Positions 1 to 14,100 of a stretch of 64,000 nt of DNA are shown in pieces (the first letter of the stretch is position 1; each line of letters begins with the position of its first letter). Location: contig CAJJDN010000017.1 in assembly GCA_905182985.1 (NCBI GenBank), forward strand, positions 690,442 to 754,441, written 5' to 3'. A program made the translations under genes and the position numbers. Below the pieces are notes generated by a model that saw nothing but the letters and a program-made list of their open reading frames with translations, was not told the origin of the DNA and did no database searches. This DNA is from Paramecium sonneborni. Taxonomy: Eukaryota > Ciliophora > Oligohymenophorea > Peniculida > Parameciidae.

Positions 1-1186
1 ATATGGATGTTAATTGGCTGATTTTAATAATAATTCTTAATCATGTGATTCTCCTATAGGAAATTCTTAAAAATCATACATTACTCATTTTAGTAAAAAA
101 GTTTGTTCATCAATTAATATAAATTTAAATTGTTTTTAAGATAATTATTATCGATGCAGATAAACAATTATTACAGATATAATTAAATGTGATAGTAATG
201 GATTAAATAAATTTGGTTGTATAAATAGATCATAGGGAAAATGTTAATATTTAGATGAACAAAAAGAATGTATAGAAATCTAAAATGATTAGATTGGATG
301 TATAGATTCTTTGAATAAAGAAGCTTGTATCTCTTAAAAGTAAACTTGTAAGTTTGAGAATAATAAATGTTCTTTTCATTAAGTGAATAAAATTGCTGAT
401 ATCATTAATTAGAATTAAAATTTCCCTTATTCCAATAGTGTATGTAGTTATTTAGATAAATAAATTTAATAAAGTTTTATTTATAGTTAAGTACAAAATA
501 GATGTATTGATGTGTCTAATAGAAATCCATTTATTGATAATTGTTCAATGGTAGGAATCAATCAGTATGCTTGCTTATAAAAAACAACTTAGGCTTGTGA
601 ATATAATTATGAGATGAAGAATTGTTCATCAACGCCTTTACAAACATTAAAAGCTATTAATACTTGTTTAAGTAATTAATATTTGAATTGGGTCTCTTGC
701 ATTACTTTAAGTTCCTAATGTAAATTTATCTAAAATAAATGCTTACCAATTGAATCAAAAGATAATTGTTAATATCTTTAAGATTAATAAATAATTGTGA
801 AAAGTTCTATTTGTGCAACTAGAAATGATAAAGGTTGTAAATTAAACATTAATTCAAACACTTGTGAGATTTTGAATTAAGCTGATAATTTTCAGTGTTC
901 AGTTATGGGTTTAAATAGAATTGGCTGTTTATTCTAAACAAAAGGTTATCTTTGTAGATATTAAAATAATCAATGCCTATTTGATTTTGAATAAGCTCTT
1001 TGTGAAGATCCTATTAATGAAGATAAATGTTATTTAATCAAAACCAAAGGATAATACTGCAGATTTGATAAAACTAAAGGTTGTTATTAAATTGATAATT
1101 CACAAGGAGAGCTCTTTAAATGTAATCATTCATTTAAAACTAATCCTACTACATGTTCAAGAAGTACAGATATTCCTTGTTTTTAT
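1..1186. repeat. Inverted repeat, left arm (gene A core)
   Basis: This stretch is the reverse complement of 8968-10153 with the same length (1186 bp) and no mismatch in the segments I compared. Identity stops abruptly after the codons for C-F-Y at 1186, where A continues N-I-N-L and B continues D-K-N-S. The arms lie at the two ends of contig 1. Confidence 0.85.
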
Positions 1187-4100
1187 AATATTAATTTGAA
1201 TAAATGCTAAGAATATGTTAACCCATCTGAGAACTCTATTATAACTTAAGATTACTTGATATGGAATCTTTAATCATTTAATATTCTTGCTTGCTAAATA
1301 ACTAATATTCTTAAGTATGAAAATGAAGGAACAGATAATAAAAAAGACTCAATGGTAAGTTTCGGATAATTAAATACAAAATGGATAAATGAATGCATGG
1401 AAGTGCTTTAGAATGAAGTAACCACTTTAAAATGCAACGATATTTTAAATTAATCTACCTGCCTTAAAATTACAACACCTTTTTAATTATGCTAATTTGT
1501 CGACAATAAATGTAAATAATAGAATCTTGAAAATTTTAAAAGATTAGATTGTAAAAATATTTAGAAAGTAAATTCAGGGAAATTTTGCTAAATAAATGAA
1601 ATGTAACCATGTCAATTTAATAGTTAAATTGGGTAATGCGAGATTATTACTAGCAATACTCAAATAAAATGTGTTGATGTAAATCCAGAATAAGTGGGAT
1701 ATAATAAATAGGCATGTGATTTAAATCCTTCAGAATGTACATTTTCTAATGGATGTTATTAATTAAAAGCAACTGAAAATATTAAATATTGTAATGAATT
1801 TTCTATAGATTAATGTTATAAACCGAAGAGAGAAGGATGCAAGATATATCAAAATTAATGTATGGCAATAAATTTAACTGAATACTCAACAATAAATTGT
1901 AATGAAGCAGCCAATAAATTAGGTTGCTTAAACATTAAAACTGAAAACTAATTTTGTCAATATATTGAAGAAAAATGTGAATTAATTTCATTAAAAGAAA
2001 AAGAAAATTACTGTTTAAATTTCTCTTCAATTAATAGTCCTGTATTTTGTGAGAATACTATTGATATTCCTTGCAAATATAACTCTTAATAATATAAATG
2101 CGAAAATGCAGAAGGAGAAATAGAATTTTAGTGTATTAGAGGATTAAATTAAAGGGCTTGTTTGACTCTTACAAAATAATCTTTATAATGTTAATTCTAT
2201 AATTATTGTTATGGACCTAATTACGATATCCTGAATTGTAAACCTAACTCCACCAATAATTGTTGCATTTTAGCAACTACTATAGAGTGTTGCTTATTTT
2301 AGGATTAGTTTAAATGTTAATGGCAAAATCAGCAGTGTTCCAACTATTCAGAATAGAATTTAAAGAAGTAATCTTGTGAAATGTTAACTAATGTCTCAAG
2401 ATAAGTTTGTTATGAATAAGAAGACTCTGTTTGTGTTTTCAACATAGATAAATTAGGATGTACAGAAATTATTCCAGAAACATGTGATTAAGTTTAAACA
2501 AAAGAGTAATGTAATAAATTGTAAGATTTGCCATGTTATTGGGATTTTATAGAATTAAAATGTTTATTTAAAGATAAAAATCTTAATGATGGATGTTAAG
2601 AAATATAAAATTAATGGGGAAGTTAAAGAGCTTGCTTGGATGTTGAAAAATAAGGTTAAATGTGTAAATATGATTAAAAATGTGGGGTATATATCTAATA
2701 TTAAGAAATTGGTTGTTCGAAATAATTAAATAAATAATCTTGCTTAAAGTAAGTATTCCATTAATGTTTTTGGAATATTTATCAAGTTGATATTAAAAAA
2801 ACTAGTCAAAGTTTATCAAAAGATAAAATTGAATTTGGTATTTGTCATGAGTATAATTAAGTATCTGATTTTCAATGTAATTCTAATCTTAGCTATTTAA
2901 CTTGTTTAAACATTAATACACCTAATATTTTTTGTAAATGGGAAGATAATGAATGCAAAGAGGTTAAAAATAATTAAATATTTACTTTAAAATCTTTTTC
3001 TTAAGTAAATTGTAATACATGTGGTATCATAAATGATGGTTCTCATGCTATATGTGATACTAAGAATTTTAAATGTTAGAATGCAAGATTATAAAAGAAT
3101 ATTTTATGCGATTTACCAGGTATGAATCGAGAAGCTTGCTTTCATGTTAAAGGTTAACCATGTAAATGGGATGATACAATAAAAAGATGTCTAAAATAAA
3201 ATGAACCTCTTAATTAAAAAAAAATTAATTCATAAGATAGTTGCAAATTATTCGATGTTAATATTTAAGTGTGTTCTTTATTACATATACCATTTCCTTG
3301 TGGATTTTTCGGAAGTTCCTGTGATTAGGTTGATATAAATTAAATATCTTGTGATTATCCAGGATTAAATTAATATGCATGTCTTAATATTAAAAATCAT
3401 CCTTGTGGATGGGTTTATGATGATATACAAAAAAATTATGAATGCAAATTTATTTAAGATTTTGATGCATGTTTAGGATATAATTATTTTGTTAACCCTT
3501 TTGTATGTACATAAGCTATTGATGAACCATGTTTTTATAATTAAAATTTAAAAAATTGTGTTTTACTTTAGCAAACAGAAAATTAATGTAACTTAATTGG
3601 TATAAATAACATAGGATGTTCTTTAATAGAAAATTGTGTTTTTGTAAAAGGAAATTGTGTTAAATATGATAAAAATATGAACTTAAGCTGTGAAGATGCT
3701 TTATTTTCAAATTATAAGGTTTGTTCATAAATAGAAAAAAACAGATGCAAACACAATATTTTGGGATATGGTTGCATATCATCAGAATTGTAAGATATAT
3801 GTTCTGCAAAAGGTATTAATTAGATTGGATGTAATGAATTAAATGAATGTTAATGGAATCAATCTTCATGTTAGTGTAAATCTATGATAAATAAATATCC
3901 TGAATGTGATTCAATTACTGATTCAAGAAAATGTCGAAATTTGAATTACTGCTATATTGAGGCAACTAGTTCTTAATATGCTATTGATATTACTTAGTAG
4001 TTAATAAATTCAAATTTAGCAAAATGTAAAAGAAAGACATGTGATTATTATAATATAGACTAATGTGATGGTCAATAAATTGATACTTAAATATGTTATT

Positions 4101-4990
4101 TAAATACTAATAAAGAATGTAAATAAGCTAGTAAATGTGAAGAAATTATTTCACCTTTGAAAGATTGTTAGAAGTACATTATAAAGAATAAACAATGTTT
4201 GATTAGCTAAGTTAATAATAATTGTGTAGCTTCACCAGAATGTGAAAAATTGGATTATAATACGTGTTTATAATTTACAGATGATTGTATTTATGAATCT
4301 GTTTGTAAAACACTAGATTGCAAATATTTTAGAACAGAAAGGAAATGTGTTGAAAAATAATGTGAATGGTAAAATTAGAATAAAAGTTGCATCAATTCAA
4401 AATTATGTGCTTCTCTTGATAAAGAGGTTTGTATGAATACTAAATAAAATGGAAAATAATGTATTTTAATAGGGGAGGATGAAGAGAATCAATTTTGTAC
4501 AGATATTGGTTGTAGATATTTGTAAATAAAATATTCTTTATGTAATGGAGCTTAAATAGGGGAGGATGCTTGTGTAGCTTTACCAGATACAAGCTGTGTA
4601 AGTTGTTAAGAAATTATAGATCCTTGTATTTGTTTGTTATTTCAAGATTCATGTGAATATGATCGATTTCATAATATTTGTAAATCTATTACATGTGAAA
4701 GTTTGAATTAAGAAACATGTCCCTCTACTAGATGTTAATTTGATTTGGACAAACAAGTATTTTATTAAATCATCTTTTAGATATGCATTCCATTTTGTTA
4801 AAATAATTACAGTCGTAAATAATGCAATATTTATGGTTTTAGCTGTTATTGGGATAATGATAAATAAATATGTATCTAATCAATCAAGGCATTCGAAATT
4901 CTAAAAAAACCAGAAATCAATCCTCAAATTTTTGAAGTTAATCAATAGGTTATGAGATTGGCACTGCTCTTTTTAATTTTTGAATTATGA
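1..4990 (+). CDS. Giant cysteine-rich protein A, C-terminal 1650 or so residues (5' truncated)
   Basis: The frame whose codons start at position 2 is open to TGA at 4988-4990 with TAA/TAG read as Gln. Position 1 is the last base of a codon, so the gene begins before the window. The product is about one-tenth cysteine. Cysteines recur in blocks such as G-L-N-K-x-G-C and C-x-W (CKWEDNEC, CYWDND). A 24-nt GTA...TAG intron (4757-4780) is likely, at the position where B, C and D also have their last intron. The C-terminus is short and hydrophobic (VMRLALLFLIFEL), which could be a weak GPI signal. From about 1740 on it is nearly identical to gene C; 1187-1740 differs strongly. It converges with gene B 200 bp away. 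By type it resembles Paramecium surface antigens (large, Cys-periodic, GPI-anchored); I cannot assign a Pfam family by eye. Confidence 0.8.
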
Positions 4991-5190
4991 AATTAAAATT
5001 TATAGAAAATAATGATTTATTAAAAGAGTTTTAAAGAGCTATTTTTTAATTTAAGCTCTAGATTTTTCAGTTATAATCAAATATATTTTAATACCCAAAA
5101 ATTTTCTTAAACGATAATAATGAAAAATAAAAAATATCTTAGAGCTATATAATATAAAATAAATAAAGAAATATTATTTTATATATCTTG

Positions 5191-8100
5191 TCAAATTAGT
5201 ATCCAAACAATAATCCCAAAAATACGAAAAGCCATAATTGGTCCAGAAGGATTCGATGATGTAGTAACTACTTGTTTTTATATATTCTAACAAATTTTCA
5301 GCTTTTCATTCCAAATACAGTATCCAGATTCTGCAATACAATCAGAATTATTTTGATGATAATTACAATTTTAATGGCACACCTAAATAAAAATATAAAA
5401 ATTTACATTTTAATCTTTATTATATGAGCAAAATTAAAACATTTAACAATCATTTTCATTATTCTATTCTTTGCAATTTATTGATTCACATTAACCAAAA
5501 ATTTAATTGAATTTGCAATACTTTTACTCAGCACACAAACAAAAATCCTTTATTTCCTCACATTAAACACATGAATCATCATAAAGTTGGACACATATAT
5601 TTTTAGAAATAAAATTATCTCTACATTGTTAATTAATAGATAAATATCTACAACCTTTTTCACTGCAAAAGCCATCTTAATTATTTGTTATCCAAGAGCA
5701 TTATGTATTATTGTTTAAATTTTATTTACAATCATATTCATTTTTGTAATTATCACATGATAAATTATTATTACATTTTTGATTCATTTTATTCCATTAA
5801 CAATTATAATATTTACAAACCTCTTCTTTATCGAATTCTTTACATAATCTAGTCTAACAACGATCTAGATAATTGCAATAATTCAAAAATTAATTACTTT
5901 TACATTTAGTAAAATCTAATTCTGAACATATTAAGCGTCTGCAAGTAGTTTTATCAAAGTTGTCAATGCAGGGTATACCATTAATTTTATAATCTGAGCA
6001 CTATTTTTATGAATTCTTAACATCCTCACATTTATTTGCCTACAAACATGTATTTTCAGTACTTAAATAACAAAAATCATTCAATATTTAGTAATTTTAG
6101 CATTCTTCTTATGATATATCTGAACAAACTTTTCTTCTACAAATTCCCAAGTTTTAGGTTTTAATTTATGAATTAATTTCATCATTATTATTTTTTTAAA
6201 AAGTATATATACATTATTTATGTTATTTGCATTTATCTGATTCAATAATTAATGAACAATCTGGAAGAACATTTTAAATGCTGTTACATTAACAATTATT
6301 ATTAGTCCAGAAGCAATTACTTTTTGAATGAATACATCCTGTTTCACTCAAACCCTAAGTTTTACATATTTCATCTGATTATGAAGGAATGCACCCATAA
6401 TTTAATGGACTATATTTACATTAATCATAAGCATTTTTACAAATATCTTCATTAGCTAAAGGAAATTAGAGACAACTATAACTGGATTATTAAATAGGCT
6501 AACATTTATTATTCTCAAAATAACATCCTTTAATTTGAGAACATCCAATGTAATTTAAACCTTCAATTTCACAATCAGATAATAATATTTATGGAGTCTT
6601 ACAACTAAGAGTTTCCTAATTATAAATGCAAGCATCAACTTAAACCAAAGCACATACCATAGAGTTGACCTATAGTTTAATTTCATTACAAGAATCATAA
6701 GGTTAAAAATCATCACAATGATAATATTCATCTTCTTCGTTCTTAATCCAAGCACATGGATAATTTGTAATTTTTAAGCAACCAAATTTGTTCAATCCTT
6801 AATGTTTGCAATTAACATTACTATCAACTTTACCACAACCATTACCAATAAATCCACAACTTTCGTCTACTTCAATTAATGTACAAGCTTTTGAACTAAG
6901 ACCAGATAAATTACAAGATATTTTAAGGTTTGTATTTTCTTATCTGACCAATTCACAAGTTTTTTAGATATCATTCCATTTACATAATTGATTTTAAATA
7001 TTTAAACAAGCCACAGAATTTAAACCAAATTTTAAAGTAGCACATGATAAGAAGCTAACATCTTTTACTTCGATACAAGAATATAATTCTTCAGAGTAAG
7101 AAATTAATCTTTCGTCATTATATAATCCACAAACGATTGGATTAACATTTTATGCTAATTGAATTGTTTTATTCTAATTACTTATTTTATAAGACATTGA
7201 GAATTATTAACATTAATTATTCTACCAAACACAGAATTCTCTATTCTTTCTAATCGAGAGACATGATTTGTAACTCAAAAAAATGTTACAATTACTTGTA
7301 TCAAATTATGTGAATACTTTGCATTCACCAATTTCCTAATTTTCAAAGTAATTATTTTATTAACTCTTTTTCACTTATATTGTTTTTATAACCCATTCAC
7401 ATTAGCTAACAGTTTATTATAAACAAGAAAAAATATTAATATTACTAGTACAATTGTTGAAACCTTCTTTTTAATAAAAGGTTTAACATTAATTATTTTC
7501 AAATATACACTTTTAATCTAATCCTTCAACCATTGTACAAGCCAGTATATTACCAACTTTATTTCTTATATCTTTACATTAATCAAGATTATTCTTATCT
7601 TTATAGATACAAATTTCATAGAGTTCATCCCAGACACAAGGAAAATCAAGTACTCTTTTGCACTAATCAGAAGTCTACATTTAATCACAGCTTTAAGGAA
7701 ATATTTATTTACAAGTAAAAGTATCTGAATCAAATATACAAAAATAACCCTAAATAGAGGTGCAAACGTTAATTGAAGCATCTTTAATTTTATTACACTC
7801 TATTTGTTCTTTTTATTGATATGCCTGGCAGCCTTATTACCATTAACATAAAAACTTTTTTTAAAATAAACAAACATCCTTCTTTTATGCTTCAAGACAA
7901 CAATCATAGGATGAATTAGAATTACATTATAATATTTAATCATTAGGTCCATAACAATAATTAAGAAATTTGCATTATTTTAATTTATTAGTTAAATTGT
8001 AGCATGCGAGAATGTTCAATCCCCGACTGCAGTCATAATTATTACCAGTTGCAATCTAGCATTTATTCATATTTACATTATATTTACACGATTAATCTTT

Positions 8101-11100
8101 TGTTTACTCACAAAATTTATAAGAATTAATTTTATCCAAATCTGAACATTTGAAATTAAAATCATTTTTTAAGTCTTTGAATTTACATTCCTCCTACTAT
8201 TCATCATAGTAGCAAGTTTATCCAGGAGTTGAAACTAATTTACAACCTGCTGCATTAATTGCTTCTTCACATTTTATTGTTAAATAATCCTCTGGTTACA
8301 ATGCTGAACATAGGTTTTATTACTTTATAAAGCAACCCTATGTATTAATTTTTTTGCAAAGCTAAATTTAATCTGGTTATACATCCTCACATAACGCAAC
8401 TGATTAATAAATATTTTTATAACAGGACCCAAAATAAAATGTGCAATTTGGATTTTCTTTACAAGCTAAATAGTTGTACCCTTTTTTGTAAGGTTAATTG
8501 TAATCACAAGAAATTTCTTATAAATTGGTAACTAATTAACATTTTTTATTTATTGAACTATATTCACAAGGGATATCAGTAGTTATTTCACAAAAAGCAC
8601 CACTATTGACTTTTTAATAATAAGAACAATTACGAATTAAGTCAGTAATATCTAAATCTATAGATTAACAAGTAAAGTTTTGGTACGTGCAAAATTAAAA
8701 GGGTGTTTAAATATTCATACAAGCAATTTCATTTAAAAAATCATTACACTTTAATGTAGTTAGCTTAATCTCTTAAACTTCAATGCATTCATTATTGCTT
8801 TATTAAATTTATTCATCTAAGCTATTCCAATAAACCATCTTCTAACCGATTTCATATCTTTAACAAGTTAAAATATTAAATGAAATTTTGTTATCCCAAT
8901 TCAAATTGATTGATTATTACTATTCTCCATTTTGAAGATATGGAATGCAAGTATTTGAATTTTTGTCATAAAAACAAGGAATATCTGTACTTCTTGAACA
9001 TGTAGTAGGATTAGTTTTAAATGAATGATTACATTTAAAGAGCTCTCCTTGTGAATTATCAATTTAATAACAACCTTTAGTTTTATCAAATCTGCAGTAT
9101 TATCCTTTGGTTTTGATTAAATAACATTTATCTTCATTAATAGGATCTTCACAAAGAGCTTATTCAAAATCAAATAGGCATTGATTATTTTAATATCTAC
9201 AAAGATAACCTTTTGTTTAGAATAAACAGCCAATTCTATTTAAACCCATAACTGAACACTGAAAATTATCAGCTTAATTCAAAATCTCACAAGTGTTTGA
9301 ATTAATGTTTAATTTACAACCTTTATCATTTCTAGTTGCACAAATAGAACTTTTCACAATTATTTATTAATCTTAAAGATATTAACAATTATCTTTTGAT
9401 TCAATTGGTAAGCATTTATTTTAGATAAATTTACATTAGGAACTTAAAGTAATGCAAGAGACCCAATTCAAATATTAATTACTTAAACAAGTATTAATAG
9501 CTTTTAATGTTTGTAAAGGCGTTGATGAACAATTCTTCATCTCATAATTATATTCACAAGCCTAAGTTGTTTTTTATAAGCAAGCATACTGATTGATTCC
9601 TACCATTGAACAATTATCAATAAATGGATTTCTATTAGACACATCAATACATCTATTTTGTACTTAACTATAAATAAAACTTTATTAAATTTATTTATCT
9701 AAATAACTACATACACTATTGGAATAAGGGAAATTTTAATTCTAATTAATGATATCAGCAATTTTATTCACTTAATGAAAAGAACATTTATTATTCTCAA
9801 ACTTACAAGTTTACTTTTAAGAGATACAAGCTTCTTTATTCAAAGAATCTATACATCCAATCTAATCATTTTAGATTTCTATACATTCTTTTTGTTCATC
9901 TAAATATTAACATTTTCCCTATGATCTATTTATACAACCAAATTTATTTAATCCATTACTATCACATTTAATTATATCTGTAATAATTGTTTATCTGCAT
10001 CGATAATAATTATCTTAAAAACAATTTAAATTTATATTAATTGATGAACAAACTTTTTTACTAAAATGAGTAATGTATGATTTTTAAGAATTTCCTATAG
10101 GAGAATCACATGATTAAGAATTATTATTAAAATCAGCCAATTAACATCCATATNCATTACACTTTAATGTAGTTAGCTTAATCTCTTAAACTTCAATGCA
10201 TTCATTATTGCTTTATTAAATTTATTCATCTAAGCTATTCCAATAAACCATCTTCTAACCGATTTCATATCTTTAACAAGTTAAAATATTAAATGAAATT
10301 TTGTTATCCCAATTCAAATTGATTGATTATTACTATTCTCCATTTTGAAGATATGGAATGCAAGTATTTGAATTTTTGTCATAAAAACAAGGAATATCTG
10401 TACTTCTTGAACATGTAGTAGGATTAGTTTTAAATGAATGATTACATTTAAAGAGCTCTCCTTGTGAATTATCAATTTAATAACAACCTTTAGTTTTATC
10501 AAATCTGCAGTATTATCCTTTGGTTTTGATTAAATAACATTTATCTTCATTAATAGGATCTTCACAAAGAGCTTATTCAAAATCAAATAGGCATTGATTA
10601 TTTTAATATCTACAAAGATAACCTTTTGTTTAGAATAAACAGCCAATTCTATTTAAACCCATAACTGAACACTGAAAATTATCAGCTTAATTCAAAATCT
10701 CACAAGTGTTTGAATTAATGTTTAATTTACAACCTTTATCATTTCTAGTTGCACAAATAGAACTTTTCACAATTATTTATTAATCTTAAAGATATTAACA
10801 ATTATCTTTTGATTCAATTGGTAAGCATTTATTTTAAATAAATTTACATTAGGAACTTAAAGTAATGCAAGAGACCCAATTCAAATATTAATTACTTAAA
10901 CAAGTATTAATAGCTTTTAATGTTTGTAAAGGCGTTGATGAACAATTCTTCATCTCATAATTATATTCACAAGCCTAAGTTGTTTTTTATAAGCAAGCAT
11001 ACTGATTGATTCCTACCATTGAACAATTATCAATAAATGGATTTCTATTAGACACATCAATACATCTATTTTGTACTTAACTATAAATAAAACTTTATTA

Positions 11101-14100
11101 AATTTATTTATCTAAATAACTACATACACTATTGGAATAAGGGAAATTTTAATTCTAATTAATGATATCAGCAATTTTATTCACTTAATGAAAAGAACAT
11201 TTATTATTCTCAAACTTACAAGTTTACTTTTAAGAGATACAAGCTTCTTTATTCAAAGAATCTATACATCCAATCTAATCATTTTAGATTTCTATACATT
11301 CTTTTTGTTCATCTAAATATTAACATTTTCCCTATGATCTATTTATACAACCAAATTTATTTAATCCATTACTATCACATTTAATTATATCTGTAATAAT
11401 TGTTTATCTGCATCGATAATAATTATCTTAAAAACAATTTAAATTTATATTAATTGATGAACAAACTTTTTTACTAAAATGAGTAATGTATGATTTTTAA
11501 GAATTTCCTATAGGAGAATCACATGATTAAGAATTATTATTAAAATCAGCCAATTAACATCCATATGTATCTGACCAAACACATAATAAAATTGATTAAT
11601 TTAAACATCCAAATTTATTTAAATCTTAACATCCTGTAATTTCTTGATCGTTTTTATTACAAATTTCATTATTTTAATCCCATAAACAAGATTCTTTTAA
11701 TGAATACATACAAAGATCTTTATTTAAAAGTAAATCACAAGATCCCAACTTTGGATCAAACTTTATACATTTTTTAATATTCAAATCAAACCAACAATCT
11801 TATTAGAATTATATACAAGCATCTCTATTATAAATTGAACATTCTCTACTATCAGAACCTGTTATTTTTTCTATCTTTTTACATTCATAATCTTCCCATT
11901 TACACATTATATCTTATGTTTTTTATATACATGCTTATTAGTTTAATTAATAGCAATTTTAAATGTTTCCTAATCCTAAATAGGTACAAACATGATTAGA
12001 ATTATCATAGTAAGTATTAGCACCTTAGCAGCGAGTACAGGCTCTGAGTGTTGTAAAATACCCTTTTAATTAATCACAATTATAATGAGTTGCATCTTCG
12101 CACTTTTTATTAATAAATTTACATGCTTATTCTACCTAAACACAAACATTTAATTTATTCTCAACATTTAATTGATTAACTTCATAGCATAAATAATATT
12201 TGTTTGATCCATCTGGGTTTGGTTTGGGAGGTATTGGCTGTTGTTAACAATATCCAACAAAATCAAAAAAGCAATTACATTTTTCGCAAAGAGATTTACT
12301 GAAACTGGCATCACAAATACATTCATTATTTGAATTCTTTGGTATTGTACTTACACAACTATTTGATTCAAAACGACAAAAATCAATGGCTAATGAACAA
12401 TAAGCAGGCGATACATTGTTAGTAATCATTGAACATAAAAGATCTTGAGGTGGAATAATTTATTCACAAATTTAAATTTATCTCTACAAAGATAAACATG
12501 ATTTTTCATTTGGGACAATCAACGTCTCTCCAGCTTTACAAACTACTTTTGAATTTGAACTTTTTAAACAAGAATTTTCAAAGCTACTCAAACATTCTAT
12601 GCTATTTTTACATATTGGCTTTGCAGGATCACATTCTAAAGCTTTTTGAGAAGGTTAACATCTGCTTAAAATTGATGAACAACTAATAATTTTATTTTCA
12701 TTTCCTTTTAATTAAAAGCATCCACCTTAATTTAAATCAAATTAACATTCTTCTAGTACTCCATTCAAACAAACCTCTTTCGAGAAGGTATTTTTACATC
12801 TTAATTCTAAAAAGAAAAATCCCTTACATATTGGCATTACTTTGTATGTAACTTTTTCACTACATTAAGAAGATGAAAAAATCCAACTTCTCTAAACATA
12901 ATCAGGACATTGATCAGAATTACTACACTTTTAATTGCTTTCAGTGCATCTATGATTTTAACAAATATTTTAATATGACTCATNCAAACTTTATACATTT
13001 TTTAATATTCAAATCAAACCAACAATCTTATTAGAATTATATACAAGCATCTCTATTATAAATTGAACATTCTCTACTATCAGAACCTGTTATTTTTTCT
13101 ATCTTTTTACATTCATAATCTTCCCATTTACACATTATATCTTATGTTTTTTATATACATGCTTATTAGTTTAATAAATCGCACGTTAATCTATCTTCAT
13201 TCACAATCTTGCAAAATTATTAATTGTTATCATAATAAACTCCCAGTCCCTTACATCTAACGCAAGCTTTTTCAGAAACAACAAAATTTAAAAGATAATC
13301 ACAAGTATAGTGAGTTGCATCCTCACATTTAATTTAAAATCTACAAGCTTATTTAACCATTCCACAAGCTCTTTTTTTATTCTCTTTATCTGTTGGTAAT
13401 ATATTTACTTCATAACACAAATAATATTTATTAAATTCATTTTGTGGAGGAGGTTACATTTCTTTTTAACAGTAACCTAAATCAAAGTTACATTTGCACT
13501 CAAGACATAAAGATTTACTGTAACTTTTTTCACAATTACATATATTATTCTATAAGGTAGATATACAACTACCATTTGAGAATCTGCAATTATCTACTGC
13601 TGCAGCACAATTAAAAATTGATTGATAAGAAATTTCTGCGCATTTTTAAGAATCTAAGTGATTATCTACTTTTAAACAATTTATAAATGACCTTGTATTT
13701 GAAGGGCAAGAATCTTTAGCAACATTTTATTTATTTCCATCTTTACAAAGCATTAATTTTGATGATACTTATTGACATGTTTTTCGATACTCATTTTAAG
13801 GTAAACTACTAAATCTGCAAATATTTGTAAAGCTTTCGCATTAAATAGTTGGTTTTTATGTATTTAAAATGCTATCACAACTAGTTACTTTATGTTCATT
13901 GCCATCAAGTTAATTGCAACCACCTTAATTTAAATCAAAGAAACAATTTTAATTTGTCATTTGAAGACAAAGTGCTTTTGAAAAGGTATTCAAGCATTTT
14001 AACTGAAGAAAATAGAATCCTTTACAGATTTCAGATATTTTATATAAAATTTATTTTTAGCAAACAGCATTTTTTATTTACCAAGATTTTATTACAAAAC

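Noticed and set aside
8742..11566. True tandem duplication of about 1.4 kb inside gene B.
   Set aside because: It sits across a single n, the copies match almost perfectly, and D has the segment once.
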